In this document: positions 6,991 to 7,641 of the stretch, piece after piece
How the letters are laid out: every line of letters starts with the position of its first letter
Position numbering within the stretch: the first letter of the stretch is position 1
NCBI RefSeq assembly: GCF_937997595.1
Contig: NZ_CALKTS010000169.1
Coordinates: forward strand, 1-7,641
Reading direction: 5' to 3'
Length of the DNA stretch: 7,641 bases
DNA from: an uncultured Campylobacter sp.
GTDB lineage: Bacteria; Campylobacterota; Campylobacteria; Campylobacterales; Campylobacteraceae
Made by a program: the position numbers and the translations under genes
Notes under the pieces: model-generated
Database searches by the model: none
Seen by the model: the letters and a program-made list of their open reading frames with translations, nothing else
Told to the model about the DNA's origin: nothing

Positions 6991-7410
6991 ATGACTACTA
7001 TGTATGTTGCTTTTTATTTATCGTCGGATAAATATAACTTTGATTTTTCGGACTTGATCCTAGACGAGAAGATTAATGAATATAAAATTAGTTATATAAA
7101 AAAATATAAAATCGGCGACATAGATGAAAGGCGCGGCAAGATTAGAAATAGTTGTAGGTGGCTATGCTATACCACCAAGAAAGAGTGCGTATTTACAAGC
7201 GATGCCTTAAAAGATTTGTATGAAATTTTAAAAGCAAACTTCGATGATATCAAAAAGAGGGTATCGGAATTAAATTTAGATGCTAATATCGATATAATGA
7301 TAGATACGACAGAAAAAGACGATGTTTATGCTATAGATTTTAGCAAAGAAATGATAAAAATGTGCGCCGAACTAAATGCCGATGTATGCGTAGATGGGAT
7401 ATATTATTAA
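6991..7410 (+). CDS. DUF4279-like protein; candidate immunity protein
   Basis: The product has 139 residues. GAGGAG (6980-6985) precedes ATG 6991, and the codon immediately upstream is an in-frame TAA, so the start is secure. The layout resembles DUF4279 proteins as I remember them: an N-terminal strand (MYVAFYLSS), a mid-protein RxxCRWLCYTT strand, a helix with DALKDLYEILKANFDDI, then a strand, a helix KEMIKMCAELNADV and a terminal VDGIYY, comparable with 'la.l.a.l.iD.Y'. This domain often occurs near polymorphic toxin genes and is treated as a likely immunity domain. No signal peptide is present, so it should act in the cytoplasm, which does not suit the envelope-directed hydrolase and hints at a different, missing toxin. 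The family call comes from pattern memory. Confidence 0.8.
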   Translation: MTTMYVAFYLSSDKYNFDFSDLILDEKINEYKISYIKKYKIGDIDERRGKIRNSCRWLCYTTKKECVFTSDALKDLYEILKANFDDIKKRVSELNLDANIDIMIDTTEKDDVYAIDFSKEMIKMCAELNADVCVDGIYY

Positions 7411-7415
7411 TTTGT

Positions 7416-7459
7416 GCGGGAATAAAAATAGCGTAGAAAATAAATTTTTAATCCCCCGC
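7416..7459 (+). terminator. Imperfect hairpin between the DUF4279-like gene and the orphan cassette
   Basis: The left arm GCGGGAATAAAAA (7416-7428) pairs with TTTTTAATCCCCCGC (7445-7459), with a two-base bulge, one mismatch and a 16-base loop. It lies just after the stop at 7410 and before the Shine-Dalgarno site at 7464. There is no U-run after the stem, so termination is only a possibility; it may instead be structure in the cassette leader. Confidence 0.35.
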
Positions 7460-7463
7460 TCAA

Positions 7464-7467
7464 AAGG
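7464..7467 (+). promoter_or_regulatory. Shine-Dalgarno site of the orphan cassette
   Basis: AAGG lies five bases before ATG 7473. An in-frame TAA at 7449-7451 shows the reading frame cannot come from upstream, so this ATG is the first possible start. Confidence 0.6.
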
Positions 7468-7472
7468 TAAAA

Positions 7473-7641
7473 ATGAATAAATTTATAAGCCAGCTTTCTT
7501 TCTTTACCATTGCTCTTTTAACCGCCGCCCTCATCTCTCAAGGATCTGCCGCATCCTCTAGCTGGGTTACCTGGGGCTTTAGCGTAGGCGCCTCCGCAGA
7601 GCTTAGCGGAACCACTTCCAAAGATAGTTCCAAATCAAGTA
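7473..7641 (+). CDS. 5' end of an orphan CdiA-type cassette with its own signal peptide (continues past right edge)
   Basis: Fifty-six codons are visible. Residues 1-26 look like a Sec signal peptide: Lys3 in a short n-region, a hydrophobic core FFTIALLTAALI, and SQGSA before Ala27 as a plausible cleavage site. From about residue 17 the protein follows an internal part of the large exoprotein (fragment residues about 1106-1146), and from WGFSVGASAEL onward it is identical. It therefore enters the beta-helix stalk just after the helical insertion and lacks any TPS domain, so TpsB/CdiB would not be expected to secrete it in the usual way. Cassettes repeating part of the stalk and then carrying another toxin tail are known as orphan cdiA-CT or tpsC modules; a dedicated signal peptide recalls MafB. 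The toxin tail lies outside the window. It may be expressed, or serve only as a recombination donor. Confidence 0.75.
   Translation, partial: MNKFISQLSFFTIALLTAALISQGSAASSSWVTWGFSVGASAELSGTTSKDSSKSS
7520..7641 (+). repeat. Second copy of the direct repeat, at the start of the orphan cassette
   Basis: This is the counterpart of 3315-3436. Identity is uninterrupted from 7587 to the right edge and probably continues beyond. The diverged first part encodes the end of the signal peptide and cleavage region; the conserved part encodes the first stalk strands. The codon phase is the same in both copies. Confidence 0.93.

Noticed and set aside
1..7641. CRISPR array, tRNA, rRNA or insertion sequence
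   Set aside because: No evenly spaced short repeats, cloverleaf-like segment or transposase motif was seen; the only long direct repeat is the stalk duplication.

Overview
The window looks like part of a contact-dependent inhibition (CDI) or two-partner-secretion locus from an epsilonproteobacterium. A Campylobacter of the human oral/gut group (concisus, showae, rectus, gracilis relatives) fits best. This assignment is an inference from moderately AT-rich DNA, heavy use of ATA, AGC and AAA codons, recurring 'caaatttaaa' words, A-rich leaders with AAGGAG sites, and an FHA repeat style familiar from Campylobacter haemagglutinins. No marker gene proves the genus.

Positions 1-5415 hold the 3' three-fifths or more of a giant exoprotein gene (TpsA/FhaB/CdiA type) that enters from beyond the left edge. 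Its product in the window (1804 residues) runs from filamentous-haemagglutinin beta-helix repeats, through a spacer with a Cys pair, more repeats, a long charged helical insertion and a second repeat block, to a pre-toxin segment and a C-terminal domain of about 185 residues. That last domain carries a GHSQG nucleophile elbow with well-placed Asp and His residues, so it is read as an alpha/beta-hydrolase (lipase/esterase-like) toxin. The outer-membrane transporter (TpsB/CdiB) and the N-terminal TPS domain are not in the window.

Positions 5412-6087 encode two small paralogous lipoproteins. The first overlaps the toxin stop codon (ATGA). Both have a signal peptide with a lipobox-like Cys at residue 16 and the same four-Cys pattern, with an SH3-like C-terminal half. 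They are the natural candidates for the cognate immunity proteins. Their envelope location suggests the toxin is neutralised, and probably acts, in the periplasm or at a membrane rather than in the cytoplasm.

Positions 6193-7410 hold two further small cytoplasmic proteins: one unrecognised with an internal duplication, the other DUF4279-like. They look like immunity genes left over from other toxins. From 7473 to the right edge a new reading frame begins with its own Shine-Dalgarno site and a plausible Sec signal peptide. It then runs into a near-copy of an internal segment of the big gene (3315-3436 versus 7520-7641, same frame, no gaps). This looks like the start of an orphan or donor toxin cassette, comparable with tpsC cassettes or orphan cdiA-CT modules, but unusual in being equipped with an export signal of its own. 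Recombination between the two copies would replace the hydrolase tail with whatever tail lies to the right and would delete the immunity cluster between them.
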